DNA from: Bacteroidota bacterium | Lineage (GTDB): Bacteria > Bacteroidota > Bacteroidia > Palsa-965 | Assembly: GCA_006218065.1 (NCBI GenBank) | Contig: VBWE01000021.1 | Span: 1 to 41,304 of the forward strand | Length of the DNA: 41,304 bases | Reading direction: 5' to 3' | Shown: one piece after another, positions 6,503 through 13,557 of the stretch | Numbering within the stretch: the first letter of the stretch is position 1 | Layout: each line of letters begins with the position of its first letter | Position numbers and translations under genes: made by a program | The notes under the pieces: model-generated | Told to the model about the DNA's origin: nothing | Database searches by the model: none | Seen by the model: the letters and a program-made list of their open reading frames with translations, nothing else

Positions 6503-8710
6503 ATGAGCATTCTTGAACGCATCCGCAGCAGGGCCGGCCTTTTAGTAGGCGTAATCATGTTGGCTTTGCTTGCCTTTGTACTCAGTGATTTTATCGGTGG
6601 CCAGTTCGGCCTTTCAGGCGGAGCCCCCGACGCCATTGCCGAAATAGCCGGGCACGAGATCAAACCGCAGGAATGGCAGCAGGTTATGGCACAGGCCGAA
6701 AATGATTTCGGTTTGCGCACCGGCGGCCGTGAAAAACCCAACGAGCAGCAGATCGACCAGATGCAGCAGCAGGTTTGGCAGAGCCTGCTCGACAAATACC
6801 TCCTCGAAGAAGGCCAGTACAAAGAACTCGGCCTGATCCTGAGCGACGACGAACTTGCCGAACAGATGCTGGGTAATCGCCCGAATGCTGTGATGAAGCA
6901 GGTTTTCGGTGATCAGCAGAGCGGTAAAATCGCACCGGGTTTCGGACTTCCGAACGGTGAACTGGATATGAACGCCGTGCGCGAATACGTGAAAAGCCTT
7001 TCGCCGGATAAAGAGCAAACCAAGCTGCAGTTTTACCAGTGGGTAATGACCGAACGCGTGGTTCGCGAATTCCTCATCAAACAGAAATACTTCAACCTGA
7101 TCAAAAAAGGATTTTACGTTACCTCGGCACAGGCCCGCATGGAACATAAAGCCGACAGTACGCTTTATACCGTTCACTACGTAGCGAAAAAATACAGCGA
7201 CATTCCCGATTCCACTGTCGCTATTACCGACGCGGACCTCAAAGCATATTACGACAGCCACCTGTACAAGTTCAAGGAAAAGCAGAACAAGCGGAATATG
7301 GATTACGTCGGTTTCGATGTTTTCCCTTCGGCTGACGATATCGCCGACGCGAAAAAGCAAATGACCGACCTTGCCTCCCTGTTCGAAAAACAAACCACTC
7401 CCCGCAGCGATTCCGAATTTGTGATGACCAACAGCAACGGGCAGTACAATGTGCAGAAGTTCAGCGCAGGACAGTTCCCGCTCGGTATGGATTCCGTTTT
7501 TCTGAAAACCGAAAAAGGAAAAGTGGTCGGTCCGCTCCAGCTCGGCGAAAACCTCCAGGTGTTCAAAGTGCTTAGCAGCGGCATGCTGGCCGATTCGGGC
7601 CGTGTGCGCCATATCCTGATCTCGTACACCGGCAATGGCCGTACCAAGGAACAATCGAAAAAACTGGCCGACAGTCTTACGGCTGCAATCAAAAAAGGAA
7701 CGAGAATGGAATCGCTGGTAGTAAAATTTACCGACGATCCCGGATCGAAGCCGCAGCCCGATGCGCCGGACGAGAAAATAAAAAAAGGCAATGGAGGCGA
7801 CTACGGCTGGATCAAGAATAACGGCCAGATGGTTCCTGAATTCACCAACTTCGCGCTCCAGCGTAAAGTGGGAGAAACGGATATCGTGGAAACTACATAC
7901 GGCTATCACATCATGCAGTGCCTCGAACGTTCGAAAACGGAAAAAACGCAGGTGGAAGTTGTTTCCGTCGAGCGCAAAATCGAACCGAGCGACAAAACCC
8001 GCAACGAAGTGTACAACAAGGCCATGACCTTCGCCAATAAAAACAAAACCGGCGAACTGTTCAACGCAGCGGCCAAGAAAGAGAACATAAACAAACTGAT
8101 TGCTACCGACGTAACGGAAGATGCACGCACGATCCAGGGTATCCAGGACGGCGTTAAACCAATCGTACGCTGGATGTTTGAAGAGAAGACCGCGAAAGGT
8201 TCTGTTTCAGAACCGTACGACGTAGGCAACCGCTACATCGTTTGCACGATAACCGCTATCAAGGAAAAAGGATACAAGCCGCTCGAGGATGTTAAACCCA
8301 TGATCGAAGTGGACGTACGCAAACAGAAAAAAGCCGATATGTTCATCGCGCAGTTCAACAAAGCGAAAGCCTCGAACCTTGACGGCTATGCAGCGAACAT
8401 GAAAGTGAACGTGATGAGCGCGAATAATTTCAGCTTCAACTCACCGAACATTCTCGGCATGGGTTACGAAGGTGAAATCGCAGGCAAACTGGCCAACATG
8501 AAAAAAGGTCAGCTTTCCGGTCCTTTCAAAGGCAACCTCGGCGTGTACATGATCCAACTGGATGAAATCAAGGAAGCCAGCCAGCTGAAAGAAGCCAAAC
8601 CGAAGCAGAATATGCTCATGGGCATGTACATCTACCGCGTTGACGGTGATGCGTACGAAATTCTGAAAGACAACGCGGACATCAAAGACAACCGTTCGAA
8701 GTTTTTCTAA
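6503..8710 (+). CDS. PpiD/SurA-type peptidyl-prolyl isomerase
   Basis: A 735-residue membrane-anchored periplasmic folding factor. One transmembrane helix (about residues 12-32) is followed by a SurA N-terminal-like chaperone region (GHEIKPQEWQQVMAQAENDF onward). A central parvulin domain at about residues 363-472 starts at GRVRHILISY and contains KFTDDPGS, GGDYGWI, MVPEFTNFAL and TTYGYHIMQ, the signature pattern of rotamases. A long C-terminal region resembles a degenerate second parvulin-like segment. The length fits PpiD proteins of Bacteroidota. It likely assists outer membrane protein maturation, which suits its neighbours (barrel protein, LptC). It has its own probable promoter and a good terminator. 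Confidence 0.92.
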   Translation: MSILERIRSRAGLLVGVIMLALLAFVLSDFIGGQFGLSGGAPDAIAEIAGHEIKPQEWQQVMAQAENDFGLRTGGREKPNEQQIDQMQQQVWQSLLDKYLLEEGQYKELGLILSDDELAEQMLGNRPNAVMKQVFGDQQSGKIAPGFGLPNGELDMNAVREYVKSLSPDKEQTKLQFYQWVMTERVVREFLIKQKYFNLIKKGFYVTSAQARMEHKADSTLYTVHYVAKKYSDIPDSTVAITDADLKAYYDSHLYKFKEKQNKRNMDYVGFDVFPSADDIADAKKQMTDLASLFEKQTTPRSDSEFVMTNSNGQYNVQKFSAGQFPLGMDSVFLKTEKGKVVGPLQLGENLQVFKVLSSGMLADSGRVRHILISYTGNGRTKEQSKKLADSLTAAIKKGTRMESLVVKFTDDPGSKPQPDAPDEKIKKGNGGDYGWIKNNGQMVPEFTNFALQRKVGETDIVETTYGYHIMQCLERSKTEKTQVEVVSVERKIEPSDKTRNEVYNKAMTFANKNKTGELFNAAAKKENINKLIATDVTEDARTIQGIQDGVKPIVRWMFEEKTAKGSVSEPYDVGNRYIVCTITAIKEKGYKPLEDVKPMIEVDVRKQKKADMFIAQFNKAKASNLDGYAANMKVNVMSANNFSFNSPNILGMGYEGEIAGKLANMKKGQLSGPFKGNLGVYMIQLDEIKEASQLKEAKPKQNMLMGMYIYRVDGDAYEILKDNADIKDNRSKFF

Positions 8711-8731
8711 ACCATATTGTATTTCATGAAG

Positions 8732-8765
8732 AACCCGTCCCGAGTAATCCGGACGGGTTTTTTAT
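8732..8765 (+). terminator. Intrinsic terminator after the isomerase gene
   Basis: AACCCGTCC (8732-8740) pairs perfectly with GGACGGGTT (8751-8759) and a T run follows. It also sits between two convergent genes. Confidence 0.88.
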
Positions 8766-8783
8766 TTCTCCCGTTTGCAGGCG

Positions 8784-10484
8784 TTACTTTTCCACATCCA
8801 TCCGGATCAGCCGGCTGTTGAGCTCCGGCAGGATCCAGCCACTGCGCAGACCGAAACGGATATAATACGGACCTGCTTTGTCCGGCGCTCGGAAATGTAC
8901 CTGCATCGTGTCACCGTTCGAAATCCGTGCGTTTTTCATATCCGCCAGGTGAATTTCCCGGTCGTATTCCTTGAAAAAATAACGCGTACAAACAAGCGAT
9001 ACCGGGTACAGCGTATCGTGGTTGAAATTGACCGGACCTTCATAAGGAACAAAAAAACGCAGGGAAACAGTTAAATCCTCGCCAGGGGCAACATGATACC
9101 AGGCCGTATCCGTCCCGATCCGGATTCCCGTGTAGGAGTGAAAATTATCGATGGTTGTGATGTACATTTTCCCGTGGCTGGTTTCAAACGAGTCGACCGG
9201 GAAATGGTGATTCGGAATGGATTTCATAACCAGCGCCACTTTTTTCCCCTGCATGCCGGCGGCGATATCCCAGAGGTCGAACTGGTTGCGGCGGTACGCG
9301 ATATTGTTCAGTGAAAGCGCTTCCTCTTTATTATAGAACGAATACTTTGACGCACGCTGGTACGAGTTCTCGATTACCACGGGCAATCCACCGGCATGCC
9401 TGTGCACTTCTGTCGCCCAGCTGTCCCAGCCGTAAAATTCGGGAATGACTTTGCTCCCGGCAGCGGGAACGATATCCGTAACCAGGTTTATTCTCGCGAA
9501 AAGAAAAATCAACGCCGTGATGAACGAAAGACGGATCGCCCACCTGCGCAGTTTTTCTTTCCCGGAAATATAATCATGCCCGATGACCAGCAAAGGAATC
9601 AGCACAGCCGACATCCAGTTTGCTTCCGCAATCGTGTTCAGCGTGGACAAAAGGAAAAAAACAAAAAATCCGAAAAACGCAAAGCGCATGGCGCGATGTA
9701 CCGGGTCCTGTTTTTTGTTTTTGAACAGGGCCCAGATGAGCAGCACGCTGACCAAAGGACCGGAAACCGCCAGCACGCCGCCGATAAAGCCGATCGTATC
9801 CAGCGGGTTGTATTCCGATTGCGATTTTTCCAGCACATGATATTTGTACGACGGGTAATCGTTGACGATCTGCCACCAGATATGCGGGAGATAAAACAAT
9901 ACCGATAAAGCGACTACGGCATAAAAACTCTTCCTGCGAAAAAGGGAGAGATTGGAAATAATCGTGAAAAACAGGATGAGGAAGCCGTGGTATTTGCTGT
10001 ACAGCATCAGCGCGATCACGAGCGAAAGCAGCAGCACTTCTTTCAGCCCGTCCTGCGCGAGGTATTTTTTATAAAGGAGAAAAAATAAAGCCGTGAATAA
10101 AATCAGCGGCGCATCCGGCACGGTGATAAACCCGTACACCTGGAAAACCGTGATCGCGACAAACAGGAAAGCGAAAAGCCGGAAATCTTTTTTCCCGCTC
10201 AGCTGGAACAAAACCGGGATCGAGATGGCGCTGAAAACAACCGTTAGCAGGCGCAAGCCCAGTTCCGTATCCGTCAGCAGCGAACCTGCCCTGATCATCA
10301 ATGCGATCATCGGCGGATGATCGAAATAACCGATATCCAGTTTCCTCGCGTACATCCAGTAGTACGCTTCATCGTTCGCCAGCCCGGTAAAAGCCGCCTG
10401 GATGATATTCACCACGAACCAGGCCAGGGTGAAAATAAAAACCGGGTTACGGAAAGAAAAAAAACGGTCGGTTGTTTGATTCAT
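8784..10484 (-). CDS. GT39-like membrane glycosyltransferase
   Basis: A 566-residue polytopic protein of the dolichyl-phosphate-mannose/ArnT-like (PMT_2) superfamily, which transfers sugars from polyprenyl-phosphate donors on the periplasmic side of the inner membrane. The diagnostic first loop is present: NDEAYYW (acidic pair at residues 38-39), then YFDHPPM near residue 54. About ten hydrophobic helices span residues 14-400, followed by a soluble C-terminal domain of about 190 residues. The ATG at 10484 (MNQTTDRFF) is preferred over the upstream extension, which would run into the divergent promoter region. It is divergent from an AraC regulator. The acceptor (lipid A, protein or polysaccharide) cannot be told. 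Confidence 0.88.
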   Translation of the reverse strand: MNQTTDRFFSFRNPVFIFTLAWFVVNIIQAAFTGLANDEAYYWMYARKLDIGYFDHPPMIALMIRAGSLLTDTELGLRLLTVVFSAISIPVLFQLSGKKDFRLFAFLFVAITVFQVYGFITVPDAPLILFTALFFLLYKKYLAQDGLKEVLLLSLVIALMLYSKYHGFLILFFTIISNLSLFRRKSFYAVVALSVLFYLPHIWWQIVNDYPSYKYHVLEKSQSEYNPLDTIGFIGGVLAVSGPLVSVLLIWALFKNKKQDPVHRAMRFAFFGFFVFFLLSTLNTIAEANWMSAVLIPLLVIGHDYISGKEKLRRWAIRLSFITALIFLFARINLVTDIVPAAGSKVIPEFYGWDSWATEVHRHAGGLPVVIENSYQRASKYSFYNKEEALSLNNIAYRRNQFDLWDIAAGMQGKKVALVMKSIPNHHFPVDSFETSHGKMYITTIDNFHSYTGIRIGTDTAWYHVAPGEDLTVSLRFFVPYEGPVNFNHDTLYPVSLVCTRYFFKEYDREIHLADMKNARISNGDTMQVHFRAPDKAGPYYIRFGLRSGWILPELNSRLIRMDVEK

Positions 10485-10493
10485 CGTGCAGAG

Positions 10494-10501
10494 CAAATTA
10501 A
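10494..10501 (-). promoter_or_regulatory. Possible -7 box for glycosyltransferase gene
   Basis: On the minus strand TTAATTTG matches TAnnTTTG at seven of eight positions. It lies 9 nt before the ATG at 10484, in the 121-nt divergent intergenic region. Confidence 0.4.
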
Positions 10502-10585
10502 AAACTTCCTTCAGCACTTCAATAACGTCAAAAGTAACCGATTCGTTGGAAGTGTGAAATTGTTTACGGCCTTGAATTTGTTTCG

Positions 10586-10593
10586 TAAGTTTA
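10586..10593 (+). promoter_or_regulatory. -7 box for AraC regulator gene
   Basis: TAAGTTTA matches TAnnTTTG except for the last base, 12 nt before the ATG at 10606. A TTG at 10560-10562 could be the upstream element. Confidence 0.45.
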
Positions 10594-10605
10594 TTGTCCA
10601 CAACC

Positions 10606-11409
10606 ATGAAAGCCATTTACCTGCCCGAAGGCCGATACTGCGGAAACCTCGACAAAAGCATCGGGCTGGATTTTGCATGGCTGTCGTTCACGCGCTATCA
10701 TGGTGAAGACAGTTTTCACCGGCATTACCATGAGAATTCGTACCTGAGCGTGGTCGGGTTCGGGCCATATACGGAAACAAACAAAACCGGTACCGTAAAA
10801 CTGGAAAACGGCGAAATCATTTTCCGGCCGGCAGGTTACAATCACGCGAACAGTTTTTGCGGCCAGCCGGGATTGTGCTTTAATATCGAGTTTAAAAAAA
10901 ACTGGCAGGAGCATACCGATTTCAACTGGAAACTTCCGCGCGACTGGAAAATATATCCCTGCGGCAGTTTCCCTGCGGTTTACAAATCCATGCTCGCATT
11001 TATGGAAGGCGATGACCCCGGGCATATTTCAGAGTACCTGTCCGGCTGGTTTTGCGAAATCAACGAAACACGTATTCCGGAAACGGGCTTAGCCTGGATA
11101 AAAAAAGTAAAAGACATTCTCGAAAACGAAACCGGTACACACCACAGTCTGCAGGCCCTGGCCGGGCGCGTGCACGTACACCCGGTTCACCTGGCTTCGG
11201 CTTTTCGCCGGAAGACGGGTTTTACTATCGGGGAATACCAGCTCCGCGCACGGCTGAAAAAATCGGCACGGCTGCTGCTCAATAGTACGAAAGATATTAC
11301 CGGCATCGCGCTCGAATGCGGCTTTTACGATACCGCGCATTTCATACACAAATTCCGCGCGGCATACGCGAGTTCCCCTGCCCGATTCCGGAAGAAAATA
11401 AAAACTTAA
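10606..11409 (+). CDS. AraC family transcriptional regulator
   Basis: 267 residues. The N-terminal half is a cupin-like ligand domain (FHRHYHENSYLSVV, then GEIIFRPAGYNHAN), with several His residues as in metal- or small-ligand-binding cupins. The C-terminal ~100 residues form the double helix-turn-helix DNA-binding domain: SLQALAGRVHVHPVHLASAF, then ARLLLNSTKDITGIALECGF, DTAHFIHKF, and SSPARFRKK. The order and length are typical for AraC/XylS regulators. The ATG at 10606 is chosen over an in-frame TTG at 10594 that overlaps the promoter box. Possible targets are itself, the divergent glycosyltransferase or the downstream secreted protein; no operator could be identified. Confidence 0.92.
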   Translation: MKAIYLPEGRYCGNLDKSIGLDFAWLSFTRYHGEDSFHRHYHENSYLSVVGFGPYTETNKTGTVKLENGEIIFRPAGYNHANSFCGQPGLCFNIEFKKNWQEHTDFNWKLPRDWKIYPCGSFPAVYKSMLAFMEGDDPGHISEYLSGWFCEINETRIPETGLAWIKKVKDILENETGTHHSLQALAGRVHVHPVHLASAFRRKTGFTIGEYQLRARLKKSARLLLNSTKDITGIALECGFYDTAHFIHKFRAAYASSPARFRKKIKT

Positions 11410-11440
11410 TCCTGTACAATTTCCGCAAGCCGGTATGTTT

Positions 11441-11448
11441 TTACTTTG
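11441..11448 (+). promoter_or_regulatory. Possible -7 box for HExxH protein gene
   Basis: TTACTTTG differs from TAnnTTTG by one base and ends 5 nt before the ATG at 11454. Confidence 0.45.
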
Positions 11449-11453
11449 CATGC

Positions 11454-12560
11454 ATGAACCACCGCGGTTGTTTTTGTTTTGTCGTTATTTCGTTCCTCGT
11501 ATCTTTTTCTTCCGTCGCACAACCTGACGATTCGCAAAAACCGGCATCCGAAATGAACATATCCGATCTGTATTTCTCGGCATTGCAGGGAGATGTACGC
11601 AGCATTCTTCAAAAAACCGATTCTTTTCCCGATGCCGCGCTCGATAAAGAGCAGTTGGATTTCAAGCAGAAATACAAGGCCCGTTTTGTCACCGGCACAG
11701 AAGTTTTCGATTACAGGACAAGCGACAGCCTGGTGATCGGCATAATCCGTATCTACATCGGTTACTGGCAGAATGTGCTGCTGAAAAAACAAACTATAGA
11801 AACGGCAGACAGCATGCTCAGCGCCCGGCTCGCGCAGTTCACCTGGGAAAATCATTATTCCGGATCCGGGATAAGCCGGGATACGATCGATAAGCATGTT
11901 TTTGAATACGCTGAAAAACTGCTCGGCACAAAAGGTATCGGCGTGGCTAACGGGAAAACCGCCGGCATTTACGACCTGCTGGCATGGGGAAAAGAATCGC
12001 GGGTAAATTATCGCGTCCGGCTCCCGGAAACAAAAATCGGCGTGAACGTGGTGTTCATGGAAAATATCATCAGCATGGGCTGGGAAGAATACGCTACTTT
12101 CGGCCGCTATTTCCCGGGAGGATGGGCGACTTCCGACGCGCTGTTCTGCACCAAAAGCACATACGACCTGGAAAGTGAAAATTTCAAAGTCAGTTACCTG
12201 CAGCACGAAGGGCAGCATTTCGCCGATTACATGGTTTATCCTGAACTGTCCGGCGCCGACCTGGAATACCGCGCCAAGCTAGTCGAGTTTTGCTACAGCA
12301 AGGAAACGACGATCGACCTGGTCGGATTTTTCATCCGCAATGCGTCGCGCGACCGGAACAATGCGCACGCCTTCGCAAACAGCTGCGTGATCCGGGATTT
12401 GTCGAGGGAATTATTTCACGAAGACCTGGTAACCGACCTGGAACGCTGGAAAAAAATGCCGAACAGGAAAATAAACCGGGCGGCCTCCATACTTCTCGCA
12501 AAAAATTCGGAAGACCTGAAAAAGGCCGGAGGAAAAACGGTTAAAGAATACATCCGGTAA
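11454..12560 (+). CDS. Putative exported zinc metallopeptidase (HEGQH motif)
   Basis: 368 residues with an N-terminal signal peptide (MNHRGCFCFVVISFLVSF, cleavage near SVAQ). I do not recognise the family as a whole. Residues 251-255 read HEGQH, an exact HExxH zinc-binding motif, followed after 15 and 22 residues by Glu271 and Glu278 in DLEYRAKLVE. This arrangement is reminiscent of gluzincin-type third ligands. The motif lies in a likely helix (SYLQHEGQHFADYM), as in metallopeptidases. The start at 11454 gives the signal peptide; the longer frame overlaps the AraC gene. It follows the AraC gene on the same strand, 44 nt after its stop, with a possible promoter of its own. A function as a periplasmic peptidase is inferred from the motif only. 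Confidence 0.7.
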   Translation: MNHRGCFCFVVISFLVSFSSVAQPDDSQKPASEMNISDLYFSALQGDVRSILQKTDSFPDAALDKEQLDFKQKYKARFVTGTEVFDYRTSDSLVIGIIRIYIGYWQNVLLKKQTIETADSMLSARLAQFTWENHYSGSGISRDTIDKHVFEYAEKLLGTKGIGVANGKTAGIYDLLAWGKESRVNYRVRLPETKIGVNVVFMENIISMGWEEYATFGRYFPGGWATSDALFCTKSTYDLESENFKVSYLQHEGQHFADYMVYPELSGADLEYRAKLVEFCYSKETTIDLVGFFIRNASRDRNNAHAFANSCVIRDLSRELFHEDLVTDLERWKKMPNRKINRAASILLAKNSEDLKKAGGKTVKEYIR

Positions 12561-12606
12561 ATACACTCTCTGTCTTCCCGGTTTTTAGCAGCGTTCTGTA
12601 AAAATA

Positions 12607-13287
12607 CTACGTGAATAAAACTGTGCTATCGTTGGCGAGCAGCATTTGCGGTACTTGTGTAAAAGCCGTGATCTGACCTCCGGCCATATCCAAAACAAGC
12701 ACCATATCATAACGGTCGCCGGGCCACGGGTTCACAGGGAGCGTAAAATTTGCCGTAGAAGTATTTGTCTGACTGAAAAACTCATTTAAGATACTGCTGC
12801 TACCTTCTTTTTTAGGATCAATGAGAATATCCTGGTGCTGCCATGCAATAAGAACAGCAGGAGCGTTCTGGAGCGCCAAAACGCTCGTTACCATATTTGC
12901 ATAATCTCCTTTCTTGAAACTCAGGTTGAGGCTGGGATTGGTGCCGGATGTCATCACTTGCATCTTGCCATATAATGCAGAGATGGTTTGATACGGTCGC
13001 TGACTGGGTTCTTCCAGATTCCCGTATGGATCAATCTTCATATCATAAGGGCTTGCTGCATAGATAACGTTCGGCGCGGCGAGTTCGGGACTCTGAAAAT
13101 TTTTATTCGTAGGATAAAACAGGTTCGCTATACCTCCTGCCCGCTCCCATCCCAGCGTAACAAGCGATTCAGCGTCCGCTTGTCCGTACGGATTAATGGC
13201 ATTATACTCCAAACCTTTGCTGCCGGCAGGCGGATAGGTTCCCGGCTTTTCAGCATGCCGAATGATCATGACTTTTGTAACTCCCAT
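12607..13287 (-). CDS. Histidine phosphatase superfamily protein
   Basis: 226 residues without a signal peptide when started at the ATG at 13287 (MGVTKVMIIRHAEKPG). RHAEKP at residues 10-15 is the catalytic phosphohistidine motif of the superfamily. The second conserved histidine is likely in VLIAWQHQDI, and an ASPYD segment fits the branch-2-like loop. The substrate cannot be deduced. An upstream in-frame extension would add a hydrophobic leader (VMLLFFVNWL), so a longer membrane-targeted form from 13365 is possible but has no better start signal. The coding sequence looks more AT-rich by eye and uses more A/T-ending codons than both neighbours, which may point to acquisition. It is convergent with the HExxH gene; the 46-nt gap holds no clear terminator. 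Confidence 0.8.
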   Translation of the reverse strand: MGVTKVMIIRHAEKPGTYPPAGSKGLEYNAINPYGQADAESLVTLGWERAGGIANLFYPTNKNFQSPELAAPNVIYAASPYDMKIDPYGNLEEPSQRPYQTISALYGKMQVMTSGTNPSLNLSFKKGDYANMVTSVLALQNAPAVLIAWQHQDILIDPKKEGSSSILNEFFSQTNTSTANFTLPVNPWPGDRYDMVLVLDMAGGQITAFTQVPQMLLANDSTVLFT

Positions 13288-13411
13288 AAATTTTTGCGTG
13301 TAGGTTTTGAGCCAATTTACAAAAAACAGCAACATAACCCTTACGTACGAAAAAACGAGTAACATCTCAATTTGTATCGATCAGTAAACCTTCAAATCTA
13401 TTATTGTTACA

Positions 13412-13426
13412 AGTCCCGGAAGGACT
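13412..13426. repeat. Short hairpin in 270-nt intergenic region
   Basis: AGTCC (13412-13416), loop CGGAA, GGACT (13422-13426). It is not followed by a T run. The rest of 13288-13490 is AT-rich with no gene; the promoter of the following gene begins at 13491. Confidence 0.4.
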
Positions 13427-13490
13427 AAAAATTTCAAACTGACCCGCTGCCTGGTTTTTATTGCATAATGCCGCTTTGGCATCTTTTCTT

Positions 13491-13498
13491 TAAGTTTG
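13491..13498 (+). promoter_or_regulatory. -7 box for Asp-box protein gene
   Basis: TAAGTTTG matches TAnnTTTG exactly, 59 nt before the chosen ATG at 13558. It lies inside the longer in-frame extension, which argues against an earlier start. Confidence 0.6.
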
Positions 13499-13557
13499 CA
13501 ATAACGGCTTTCCCCCGGCGGTCGCTAAGTAAGAATCAACCGTCAAAAATTCTCACG

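Noticed and set aside
6614-7909. 431-codon open frame on the minus strand
   Set aside because: Antisense to the PpiD-like isomerase, Phe/Val/His-rich with no domain and no promoter or start context.
13287-13365. Longer membrane-targeted form of the histidine phosphatase
   Set aside because: Upstream in-frame start codons exist, but the RHAEKP motif sits at the usual distance from the ATG at 13287 and no promoter evidence favours the longer form.
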